Assembly (NCBI GenBank): GCA_030538475.1 | Contig: JAUNTX010000002.1 | Location: 323,975-387,974, forward strand | Direction of reading: 5' to 3' | Source: Dermabacter sp. | GTDB lineage: Bacteria > Actinomycetota > Actinomycetes > Actinomycetales > Dermabacteraceae | DNA length: 64,000 nt | In this document: positions 43,620 through 51,453 of the stretch, one piece after another | How positions within the stretch are numbered: the first letter of the stretch is position 1 | How the letters are laid out: the number at the start of each line of letters is the position of its first letter | Notes under the pieces: generated by a model | The model's database searches: none | Seen by the model: only the letters and a program-made list of their open reading frames with translations | Told to the model about the DNA's origin: nothing | Translations under genes and position numbers: made by a program

Positions 43620-43726
43620 GCGTCGAGAGTAGCGGCGGGGACTGAGGATTCGGGGCGAACACGCGCCTCGCGCATCCTCCGCCTGAACGGCCGCGCGCAC
43701 CCGTTCGCGGGCGTATGCTTCTACGC

Positions 43727-44554
43727 ATGAATGATGCAGTGACCAGGGATCCTATCGTTCCCGAGCCGTCCGAGGAGAGGGACTGCGGGGGCGCGCACGA
43801 CCCGTGCCTCGACTACGAAGACGACGTGCCGGAGGCGGAAGCGACCGTGGCCGATGGCGAGGCGTCGATGCCGGGTCCCGCGCCCGAAAGCGTCGAGGAC
43901 AAGGCCAACGCGCTCGAGACAATCTTCGCTCCGTTCGCCCTGAAGATCACGCTCGGGGACCTCGAGCTGCGCCTGATCCGCGATGCTGACTTCCCGGCCT
44001 ATGCGGCGCTGCTGCGCGAAGATATTTTCGCGCCCGAGTTCGCCGAGGCGATGTTTCCGTGGCTGGATGCGGAGCCCGAGGACCGGATTCGAGGGGCGCT
44101 GCAGTACCAGTGGGGGAAGCGGGCCTCGCTTGACCCGAGCAGCTGGGAGCTGCCGCTCGGCGTGTTCTACCGGGGCGCCCTCATCGGGTCGCAGTCGATT
44201 GTGGCCACGTCCTTCGAGCTTTCGCGCACCGTGGAGACGGGCTCGTGGCTGACCCGCGCCTACCAGGGGCGCGGCCTCGGCACGCTTGCGCGGCAGGCCG
44301 TCGTCGATTTTTCCTTCACGCACCTGAAGGCGGACCGCGCCGAATCGTCGGCCCTCGTGACGAACACGCCGAGCCTGCGGGTGTCGCGGCGCCTCGGCTA
44401 TGTCGATAACGGCACGCAGATGGTCGTGGAGGGCGGCAAGGCGTGCCTGCACCAGCGGGTGCTCGTGACGCCGCAGACGTTCGTGCGTCCGGATACCCCG
44501 GTGCAGGTGGAGGGGCTCACGCCGGATCTCATTACGCTGCTCGGCGTCGGCTGA
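43727..44554 (+). CDS. GNAT family N-acetyltransferase
   Basis: 275 residues. A 70-residue acidic head is followed by a RimJ-like GNAT domain (about 80-245). The acetyl-CoA loop appears as TRAYQGRGLGTLARQAVVDF (about 182), and TNTPSLRVSRRLGYVDNG (about 212) is the usual C-terminal GNAT strand. It probably acetylates a protein N-terminus or small amine; the substrate is not known. The ATG at 43727 lies seven bases after TATGCT, with no ribosome-binding site, so it may be leaderless. It is divergent from pcp with short overlap of promoter regions. Confidence 0.85.
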   Translation: MNDAVTRDPIVPEPSEERDCGGAHDPCLDYEDDVPEAEATVADGEASMPGPAPESVEDKANALETIFAPFALKITLGDLELRLIRDADFPAYAALLREDIFAPEFAEAMFPWLDAEPEDRIRGALQYQWGKRASLDPSSWELPLGVFYRGALIGSQSIVATSFELSRTVETGSWLTRAYQGRGLGTLARQAVVDFSFTHLKADRAESSALVTNTPSLRVSRRLGYVDNGTQMVVEGGKACLHQRVLVTPQTFVRPDTPVQVEGLTPDLITLLGVG

Positions 44555-44673
44555 GCGCGCATATGTGGTCGGGGTCGGGGTCTGGGTCCGGGGCCGACGG
44601 GCTGGCGGTCAGCCCCGGTGTAGAACCAGCTTCAGCAGGGGCCCCGCCCCAGTCCTGGCCCGCTGTACCCTCG

Positions 44674-45120
44674 TCAGGCGCTGCGGCGGTAGGCCCGGAA
44701 CTCGTCGCTGACCTCGCGCTCCACGAGGCTCACCCGGTCGCCCCAGATGGAGCGCAGCCGCTCCAACTCCTCGGTCGAGGGCACGTCCTGCACATCGACC
44801 TCGAGGGCGGTGCGGGGACCGTCGGCCAGCACACTCGCCTGCACCACGATCGGGCCGCCGGTCACGGGACTCGTGACCATGACCCGCATCCGATGCCCGA
44901 GCGAACTGCCGAGCACGCGCCCCACCGGCGCGGCGTCGGCGCTATCGGGTGCGTGGGGGCGCAAGAGCCCGCCGACCATGAGCGGCAGCGACTCGATGCC
45001 GAGCCACGCGGGAAGCCACACGGTGGTGAGGCGGTCCCAGGCGTCGTCCTGCGGCAGCGGAAGCGTGGCGCGCACGCGGAATTCGTGGGGTGTGTGCACG
45101 AGGGTGAGAGCATCGTTCAT
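44674..45120 (-). CDS. Small SRPBCC-like protein
   Basis: 148 residues. The pattern FRVRATLPLPQDDAWDRLTT (about 14-33), a central conserved Leu/Gly-Ser loop and a long C-terminal helix (STEELERLRSIWGDRVSLVE, about 117-136) suggests the SRPBCC helix-grip fold used by polyketide-cyclase and AHSA1-like proteins to bind hydrophobic ligands. The assignment rests on pattern only. TAGCGT lies seven bases before the ATG, a leaderless arrangement. The gene is flanked by convergent GNAT and by a terminator-bearing gap. Confidence 0.6.
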   Translation of the reverse strand: MNDALTLVHTPHEFRVRATLPLPQDDAWDRLTTVWLPAWLGIESLPLMVGGLLRPHAPDSADAAPVGRVLGSSLGHRMRVMVTSPVTGGPIVVQASVLADGPRTALEVDVQDVPSTEELERLRSIWGDRVSLVEREVSDEFRAYRRSA

Positions 45121-45255
45121 GCCCCTCACGCTACGAGCCGCGCGCGCAACGGGGAAGGGCCCGGCGCGGATCGGCGCACGATGTTCGCCTTCCCGTTACC
45201 GAATCTGCACTCGCCGGTGAGGAGGGAAGGCCGACGGGGGTGGGACCACAAAGAA

Positions 45256-45300
45256 CGGCCGGGCCGCGGACTCTGCACGAGAGAGAACGCGGCCCGGCCG
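45256..45300 (-). terminator. Rho-independent terminator of the aldo/keto reductase genes
   Basis: A perfect 13-bp stem (CGGCCGGGCCGCG at 45256-45268 with its complement at 45288-45300). On the minus strand it is followed by TTCTTTGTGG. It lies 39 bp after the first reductase stop. Confidence 0.8.
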
Positions 45301-45339
45301 AAAGGCATCAGCGGGGGAGGTTCCCCGCCCGGCCCTGCT

Positions 45340-46176
45340 TTAGCGGAAGTCCGCTTCGGCGGGGTCGGGGCCCACGCGACCGTCGGCGCGGCTGAGGTCG
45401 TTGATCCGCTCGATCTCCTCGTCGGTGAGCTCGAGGCTGATCGACTCGAAGTTTTCGACGATCCGGCTGGGCGTGACCGACTTCGGGATCACGACATTGC
45501 CGATCTGGCGGTGCCACGCGAGGATCACCTGGCCGGGGGTGGCGCCGTGCGCGGCGGCGATGTCGGCGATGACGGGATCCTGGAGCACGTCGCCGCCCTG
45601 CCCGAGCGGGCCCCACGCCTCCGTCATGATGCCGTGCTTGAGGTGGGTCTCGCGCAGCTGCGCCTGGTTGAAGTAGGGGTGCAGCTCCACCTGGTTGATG
45701 ACGGGGACCACGCCGCTGACCTCGATGAGGTCCTCGAGGGCGTCGGCCGTGAAGTTGGAGACGCCGATCGACGTGATCCGCCCCTGCTTCTGCAGCTCGA
45801 TGAACGCCTTCCACGTGTCGTTGTACAGGCCGTACATCGGGGTGGGCCAGTGGATCAGGTACAGGTCCAGCACGTCGCGGCCCAGGCGCTGCATCGAGGC
45901 ATCGAAGGCGCGCAGGGTCGCGTCGTAGCCCTGGTCAGCGTTCCATAGTTTGGTGGTCACGAAGATACTCGCGGGGTCAACGCCGCTGGCCTCGATTCCC
46001 TGGCGCACGCCCTCTTCGTTGCCGTAGATGGCGGCGGTGTCGATGTGTCGGTACCCGGCGGCGAGCGCGGCGGCGACCGCGGTGGCGGCCTCGTCGTTCG
46101 GGACCTTGAAGACCCCGTAGCCGAGCTGGGGGATCTGGTGGCCGTCATGGAAGGTCAGGGTGGGGGAGGTGGTCAT
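45340..46176 (-). CDS. Aldo/keto reductase (2,5-diketo-gluconate-reductase-like)
   Basis: 278 residues, NADPH-dependent TIM-barrel oxidoreductase. Catalytic tetrad Asp46, Tyr51, Lys76 and His109 is complete (HIDTAAIYGNEEG, TTKLWN, YLIHWP). The C-terminal coenzyme site IPKSVTPSRIVENF (about 227) is intact. It reduces small aldehydes or keto sugars; substrate unknown. It is about two thirds identical by eye to the gene immediately upstream, so they are tandem duplicates. The terminator at 45256 ends the pair. Confidence 0.93.
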   Translation of the reverse strand: MTTSPTLTFHDGHQIPQLGYGVFKVPNDEAATAVAAALAAGYRHIDTAAIYGNEEGVRQGIEASGVDPASIFVTTKLWNADQGYDATLRAFDASMQRLGRDVLDLYLIHWPTPMYGLYNDTWKAFIELQKQGRITSIGVSNFTADALEDLIEVSGVVPVINQVELHPYFNQAQLRETHLKHGIMTEAWGPLGQGGDVLQDPVIADIAAAHGATPGQVILAWHRQIGNVVIPKSVTPSRIVENFESISLELTDEEIERINDLSRADGRVGPDPAEADFR

Positions 46177-46311
46177 GTGAAGGGCCTTTCTGGGGCATCG
46201 GGTGATGGGGCGTGAGGTAATGGGTGGTAGTGGATTCGGGGCCGACGAGACGCGGCAGCGCGGGCCACGGGCACCGGCGGCGGTGAGTGCCGCGGGGCCG
46301 ACGGCTCACGG

Positions 46312-47172
46312 TTAGGAGCGCGTCATCGTCTCGGGATCGAAGCCGGTGCGGGCGCCGAGGCCGCGGTCGAGGGAGTCGATCTGGGCGATGTCCTCGGAGT
46401 CCAGGTGGAGGCCGAGGGCGCCGAAGTTTTCGACGATCCGGCTCGGCGTGACCGACTTCGGGATCGCGACGTTGCCGATCGCGAGGTGCCACGCGAGCAC
46501 CACTTGGGCGGGAGTCGCGTCGTGCTTGTTGGCAATGCGGCTGATGACGGGATCGTTGAAGAGGTCGCCTCCGCGAGCGAGCGGCGCCCAGGCTTCGGTG
46601 ATGATGCCCCGCTTGTTGTTCTCGACCCGCAGCTGCGGCTGAGCGAAATAGGGGTGCAGCTCCACCTGGTTGATCACCGGCGTGATGCCGGTGGCCTCGG
46701 TCAGGTCATCGATGCGCGCGGCGGGGAAGTTCGACACCCCAATCGAGGTGGCGCGGCCTTCCTCGTGCAGGCGCGCGAGGGCCTTCCACGTGTCGATGTA
46801 CTGGCCGTTCATCGGCATGGGCCAGTGGATGAGGTAGAGGTCCACGGTGTCGAGTCCCAGGCGTTCGAGCGAGGCGTCGAAGGCGCGCAGGGTGGCGTCG
46901 TAGCCCTGATCGTCGTTCCACACCTTGGTGGTGAGGAAGAGGTCGCTGCGCGGGATCCCCGAGGCGCGCAGTGCTTCGCCGACGCCGCGTTCGTTGCCGT
47001 ACACGGTCGCGGTGTCCACGTGGCGGTAGCCTGCCTCGAGCGCGTGGGTGACGGCGGTGGCGGCGTTCTCGTCGTCCACCTTGTAGACCCCGTAGCCGAG
47101 CTGGGGGATCTGGTGGCCGTCGTGGAAGGTCAGGCGCGGGGAGCTTGCGGGGGCTGGATCGGTGGGAGCCAT
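46312..47172 (-). CDS. Aldo/keto reductase, tandem paralogue
   Basis: 286 residues with the complete tetrad Asp53, Tyr58, Lys83 and His116 and the same IPKSVTPSRIVENFG coenzyme segment as its neighbour. It differs by a 7-residue longer head and a C-terminus ending RTGFDPETMTRS. The ATG at 47172 fits the paralogue; upstream codons in frame are non-coding. It lies 135 bp upstream of the first paralogue on the same strand, so co-transcription is possible. The divergent LssY_C gene begins 314 bp away. Confidence 0.92.
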   Translation of the reverse strand: MAPTDPAPASSPRLTFHDGHQIPQLGYGVYKVDDENAATAVTHALEAGYRHVDTATVYGNERGVGEALRASGIPRSDLFLTTKVWNDDQGYDATLRAFDASLERLGLDTVDLYLIHWPMPMNGQYIDTWKALARLHEEGRATSIGVSNFPAARIDDLTEATGITPVINQVELHPYFAQPQLRVENNKRGIITEAWAPLARGGDLFNDPVISRIANKHDATPAQVVLAWHLAIGNVAIPKSVTPSRIVENFGALGLHLDSEDIAQIDSLDRGLGARTGFDPETMTRS

Positions 47173-47486
47173 CGTTCCTCCAAAGGGGTATCGGATGTCG
47201 CGCGGGGCTCGTGGGCGGTGTGGGGACGGGCGCCACTGGCGTGCGTTGACGATCCACCTGGCGTGTGCGGCCCCGACCACGGCCCACAGCGCCCTTACTG
47301 ATGTCTTCCACGCTACGCCCGCCCGTGTGCAGTTACTGAAAAAAGACCGAAGGGAGGGTGGGGCGGCCCGCTCGACGGTGCGGAGCCGGGACCCCACGCC
47401 TCCCCGCGGCGAGCCCGTCAGCTGGACTTTTTCTGCCGTCCCCGTCGGCCCTGCCCGTCGGCTCCGCCCGCCCGTACAATGGCCGC
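47173..47486. other. 314-bp divergent spacer between reductase and LssY_C genes
   Basis: No gene is seen. It contains the promoters of both genes; TACAAT (47475-47480) is a good -10 for the right-hand gene. No palindromic operator stands out. Confidence 0.5.
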
Positions 47487-49118
47487 ATGTCTGCACGCCG
47501 CCATGCCCGCACCGCCGTTGAGGTCCGGCGCGAGGAGAGCACGCGGCAGGCGTCGACGTTGCAGGACACGCGGCGCACGCGCTTTGCGCGCTGGAAGCGC
47601 CCCGTACCCACGCAGTATCCCGAGTACGACCACGCCGCGGGGCACACGCCCGCCCCGTTCCGCATCGAGGTGTATCCGAAGATCGATGCGTTCTTCGTGC
47701 TGCTGGCCACCGCGATGAGCCTGGTCGTGGCGTGGATTTTCTTGCGCGAGGGCATCACCACCAACCCGAAGCGCCTCGTGAACCTCGTGGTGTTCTGGGT
47801 GGTGTTCACGTATGTGGCGCTGCCGCGGATTCACCAGTCGCTCACGCGCATTTACGTCCCGGACTATTTCATCGGGCGCACCCGCACTGCCGACGGCCTG
47901 CTGGGTGACCCGGTGAACATCGCCTTCGAGGGCAGCGAGGACGATATTCACGTGGCGATGCGCCGCGCGGGCTGGACCCTCGCCGAGGAAAACACCCTGC
48001 ATTCGGCGCGAAAAATGGTCATGGCGTTCCTGCTGCGCCGCTCCTACCCGCAAGCGCCCGTGAGCTCGCTGTTTTTGTTCGGGCGCAGGCACGAGTTCGC
48101 ATACCAGCAGGAGGTGGGCGGCACCACCGTCAAGCGGCATCACATTCGGTTTTGGCGGGCGCCGAGCGGCTGGATTATGCCCGGCGGTCACCGCGCCACG
48201 TGGCTCGGGGCAGCCACCTACGACCGCAGCGTGGGCCTGTCCCGCTTCACGTTCCAGGTCACGCACAAGATCGACGAAAACACGGACGTCGAGCGCGACT
48301 ACGTCGTGGATACGCTGCTGTTCGCCGATCCCGAGATCCCCGTCGGCGTCATCAAGGACTATTCCACCAGCTATCACCACCGCAACGGCGGCGGCGATCC
48401 GCTGCGGACCGACGGGCACCTGCCGCTCGTGGACCTCACCGGCGCCCAGTCGCGCTCCGACGGCTCCACCGCCGTGCTTCAGCCCCGCAACCGCGCGACG
48501 GGCGTCTCCTATCTCAAGGGCCGTTCGATCCGGCCGCAGGCGTTCGTGGAGACGCTGCAAAACAACTGGCACGGCACGATCGACGACGTGAGCCGCATGT
48601 TCGATCACGCGGGTGACCACCACCTGCCGCCCCCGTCGATCCTCTTCGTCGGCGCCATGCTGCTCCTGCAATCGTGCGTGACCGGCTACTTCGCCGTGCA
48701 GGAATACCTCGCGCTCGATTCGTCTCTCCAGGATCCCGACGCCCGGCTCGTCCTGCAGAGCGTCATCGGCATCCTGTCGGTCCTCGCCGTCGCGCTCATC
48801 GTGACGTACGTGCTGCTCTTGCGCCGTAACCGCTGGGCGCGGCTGCTCATGATGGCGCTGCTGGCGATCGATTCGAGCGTCCGCATCAGCGAAGTGTGGT
48901 CGATCCCCACGGGCCAGACCACGTCGAGCGACCTCATCGGCGTGGGCCTCAGCACGCTCGCCCTCATGGCCCTCACCTCCGACGCCGCCCGGCTCTGGGT
49001 CTACACGGATCGCCTGCGGCAGCAGACCGGTGCGGCGGCCGAGGCTCCGCTCGACGACGCCGCGGAACAGCCCACGGTCCGGGCGGGCGAGGGGAAGGGG
49101 CGCACGGACGGCCGATAG
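47487..49118 (+). CDS. LssY C-terminal domain membrane protein
   Basis: 543 residues. A basic head (about 1-60) is followed by two helices (about 70-90 and 98-115), a long soluble LssY_C domain (about 130-385, with PVNIAFEGSEDDIHVAMRRA near 145 and HKIDENTDVERDYVVDTLLF near 262) and four helices (about 390-510). LssY_C is found in type IV secretion-linked and lipid-phosphatase-fused proteins, but its activity is not defined. TACAAT lies six bases before the ATG, with no ribosome-binding site, a leaderless arrangement. No secretion genes are nearby. Confidence 0.85.
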   Translation: MSARRHARTAVEVRREESTRQASTLQDTRRTRFARWKRPVPTQYPEYDHAAGHTPAPFRIEVYPKIDAFFVLLATAMSLVVAWIFLREGITTNPKRLVNLVVFWVVFTYVALPRIHQSLTRIYVPDYFIGRTRTADGLLGDPVNIAFEGSEDDIHVAMRRAGWTLAEENTLHSARKMVMAFLLRRSYPQAPVSSLFLFGRRHEFAYQQEVGGTTVKRHHIRFWRAPSGWIMPGGHRATWLGAATYDRSVGLSRFTFQVTHKIDENTDVERDYVVDTLLFADPEIPVGVIKDYSTSYHHRNGGGDPLRTDGHLPLVDLTGAQSRSDGSTAVLQPRNRATGVSYLKGRSIRPQAFVETLQNNWHGTIDDVSRMFDHAGDHHLPPPSILFVGAMLLLQSCVTGYFAVQEYLALDSSLQDPDARLVLQSVIGILSVLAVALIVTYVLLLRRNRWARLLMMALLAIDSSVRISEVWSIPTGQTTSSDLIGVGLSTLALMALTSDAARLWVYTDRLRQQTGAAAEAPLDDAAEQPTVRAGEGKGRTDGR

Positions 49119-49161
49119 CCCCGCACGCCCCTCACCTGCACTGTCGCTTCCCAATCGGTTG

Positions 49162-51306
49162 CTACCGGGCCGGTCCGCTCAGTCGCCGCCGGATGATGAG
49201 CGCGGCGCTGCCCGTGCCCACGAGCGCCACGATGAGCGCGGCCAGCGGCCACACACTCATGCCCGTGCGCGGCAGGGTGCCCGCCGCCGATTTTTCCGCA
49301 GCGGCCGACGGGGACGCCTTCGCCGGGGCCGACGAGGCATCGGGCGCGGGGGTCGTAGCCCCGGGTGCCTGTTCGCCGGGGGCCTCGCCGCCGGGCGACT
49401 GCTCGCCGAGCGACTGCGCACCGGGTGCCGATGCGCTCGGGACAGGGCCATTTGATGCACTCGGGACGCGCCCATTCGACTCGCCGGGGGCCGACGGCGC
49501 CGCACCCTCGCCACCCGGGGTGCCGGGGGCGGGCTGCTCGGGATTCACGGGCGTGCCCTGCCCGGGCTGAACCGGGGTGCCGGGCTCGCCGGGCTGAACC
49601 GGAGCACCGGGCTGACCGGGCGCGCTCGGCGCCCCCGGGGTCGGGGTCGGATCCGGCGTTTCGGTCACCGGAGCGCCGGGCAGTGCGGCCTCGCCGCATG
49701 CGTCGGCCACGGCCTTGTCGCCCACCGCGAAGTAGACGGCAAGGGTCCCGTAGTTCATGCGGGGCAGCCCGTCCTCACCGTTCTCGCTCGCGTGCGTGCC
49801 CATGAAGGTGAAGTTCGCGAGGTAGGTCCCGGGGGCGTTGAACGAGAAGTTCGCGTGCCGGTGCGTGGCCTCGGGGGCGTCGAGGTGCGAGTTCGGATTC
49901 GCGGAATCCATGATGACCCGCGAGCCGGTCATGAGGTTGGCATCCCACAGGAGCCAGCGGCCCGGACCCTCCGCAATCGACGGGTACACCCTGAATCGGC
50001 GCAGGTCACCGTAGTGCACCTGGTCGCTCGAGAAGCCGAGCCACACGAGCGAGGGGTCCTGGATCTGGGGCAGCGTCCAGATGCGGGTGCCGTCCTTGCC
50101 GAGCGGGGCGAGCGCGGCGAACGGCCCACTCGGCGTGAGGGTCGTGGCGGCCGCATCGGGCACGGGGACCACCACGGAGTACGAGCGGCGCTCAATGGGG
50201 TTCGCGGGGTCGGTGCCGTCCTTGACGAACGCCTGAATGTCGTCGAGGGAGGTCGAACGCGCAGCGAGGTCCACGTGCCCCGGGGCGAGGCACGTGTAGC
50301 GGTCCTTCGGGGGAAGGGTGGCGTGCTCGGCATCCTCGGCAGGTTCCTCTGGCTCACCTTCGCCATCGCCGGGAGTGGGGGTGGGCGTCGGGGCGGTGGG
50401 GTCGAGCGGGAAGTCCTCGGCGGGGATCGTGATCTGGGCGCCGCGGGTGGCGCCGTCGGGAAGGCCGACGGCGGCATCGGGGCCGACGAGCCACAGCGTG
50501 TCCGTGGGATCCGAAGCAATCGGCGTGCCGTCGTCGAGCGCGCCAACCGCGCGCCAGGTCACGGTGTAGCGGCCCGGTTCGGTGAACGACCAGTTGAAGT
50601 GTCCGTGGGCGCCGGGGCGCATGCGCTGGAAGGAGCCGGGCCGGGTGGAGGAGAAAAACTCGTGGGCGGAGTCGGCGCCATCGCCCCACACGGCCATACT
50701 GCCCGGGCCTTCGACGGCGACGAGTTCGAGGCCGAGCGTATCCGGGTCGATCTCGGCGGGAATCGTGGCCGAGGCGCCGAAGCCGGCCCAGATCGGCGGC
50801 CAGCCGGGGTAGTACTGGGACGGGGCGGTCCACACGATGTCGCCGGGGGCGCCGAGGAAGGCGAGCTTGTTCGAGGAGGGCAGCTTGATGCGGGAGACCT
50901 CGCGGCCGCTCTGATCGGCATCGGGGCCGAGGCGCATGGCGACCTCGTCGGCCCCGCGGGCGGTCGAGCCGTCGATCACCTGGACCACGAGCTTTTTCGC
51001 GTCGGGATCCCAGCCGATGTGGCCCGCGTCCACGTGCTTGCGCGAGAGCATTTCGCGCCCGGTCTCGGGATCGGTCGTCGCGGAGCGCCCGGCCTCTGCG
51101 GGCGCGGGCGCGGCGAGTGCAGGGGCGGTGGGAGCGAGGCCCAGGCCGAGGCTCACGAGCAGTGCGAGGGTGAGGGCGACGGTGAGCAGGAGGCGGCAGC
51201 GTGGGTGGTGGTGTGGTGGGTGGTGGTGTTGTGGGTCGGGGAGTCGGGGGTTCGGGAGCGGATGGCCCGGCGTGGGGAGCAGGCGCTGAAGGAGAACGGT
51301 TCTCAT
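49162..51306 (-). CDS. LPXTG-anchored surface protein with choice-of-anchor M / anchored-repeat domains
   Basis: 714 residues. The C-terminal sorting signal is complete: LPRTG at 678-682, a hydrophobic stretch and RRRLSGPAR. The body has two repeats, each with an H-x-N-[WF]-x-F-x-x-P-G-x-Y motif (HGHFNWSFTEPGRYTVTW and HRHANFSFNAPGTYLANF), as in the actinobacterial wall proteins linked to metal ABC transporters. A Pro/Gly/Ser-rich stalk (about 545-675) spans the wall. The signal peptide has a long basic n-region with HHHPPHHHPRC. Two Zur-like palindromes overlap the promoter and start. Its partner transporter and sortase are not in the window. A role in zinc acquisition is inference from these features. 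Confidence 0.88.
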   Translation of the reverse strand: MRTVLLQRLLPTPGHPLPNPRLPDPQHHHPPHHHPRCRLLLTVALTLALLVSLGLGLAPTAPALAAPAPAEAGRSATTDPETGREMLSRKHVDAGHIGWDPDAKKLVVQVIDGSTARGADEVAMRLGPDADQSGREVSRIKLPSSNKLAFLGAPGDIVWTAPSQYYPGWPPIWAGFGASATIPAEIDPDTLGLELVAVEGPGSMAVWGDGADSAHEFFSSTRPGSFQRMRPGAHGHFNWSFTEPGRYTVTWRAVGALDDGTPIASDPTDTLWLVGPDAAVGLPDGATRGAQITIPAEDFPLDPTAPTPTPTPGDGEGEPEEPAEDAEHATLPPKDRYTCLAPGHVDLAARSTSLDDIQAFVKDGTDPANPIERRSYSVVVPVPDAAATTLTPSGPFAALAPLGKDGTRIWTLPQIQDPSLVWLGFSSDQVHYGDLRRFRVYPSIAEGPGRWLLWDANLMTGSRVIMDSANPNSHLDAPEATHRHANFSFNAPGTYLANFTFMGTHASENGEDGLPRMNYGTLAVYFAVGDKAVADACGEAALPGAPVTETPDPTPTPGAPSAPGQPGAPVQPGEPGTPVQPGQGTPVNPEQPAPGTPGGEGAAPSAPGESNGRVPSASNGPVPSASAPGAQSLGEQSPGGEAPGEQAPGATTPAPDASSAPAKASPSAAAEKSAAGTLPRTGMSVWPLAALIVALVGTGSAALIIRRRLSGPAR

Positions 51307-51343
51307 GTGCGGTACAGTAGCACCGATATGCGAATCGTTCTCA
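51291..51343 (-). promoter_or_regulatory. Two Zur-like boxes at the LPXTG gene start
   Basis: GAGAACGGTTCTC (51292-51304) is a perfect 6+6 palindrome overlapping the start codon. A second site at 51329-51343 reads TGAGAACGATTCGCA on the minus strand, with 5 of 7 half-site positions symmetric. Both resemble the actinobacterial Zur pattern TGANAAN-N-NTTNTCA. They also lie within 165 bp of the divergent deacetylase gene. Confidence 0.6.
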
Positions 51344-51453
51344 ATAAATGTCTGGCGAGGGCATGACCTGCATACTCGTCTCCGGGCCACCTCCGGGAGA
51401 GATGCACCATCAGAGGGATTCTTCCTTGCCAGCAGGTAGGTATCGTCGAAGCT

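Noticed and set aside
49792..51366. 524-codon plus-strand frame opposite the LPXTG protein
   Set aside because: It is Gly/Arg/Val-rich shadow sequence; the minus strand has signal peptide, repeats and sorting signal.
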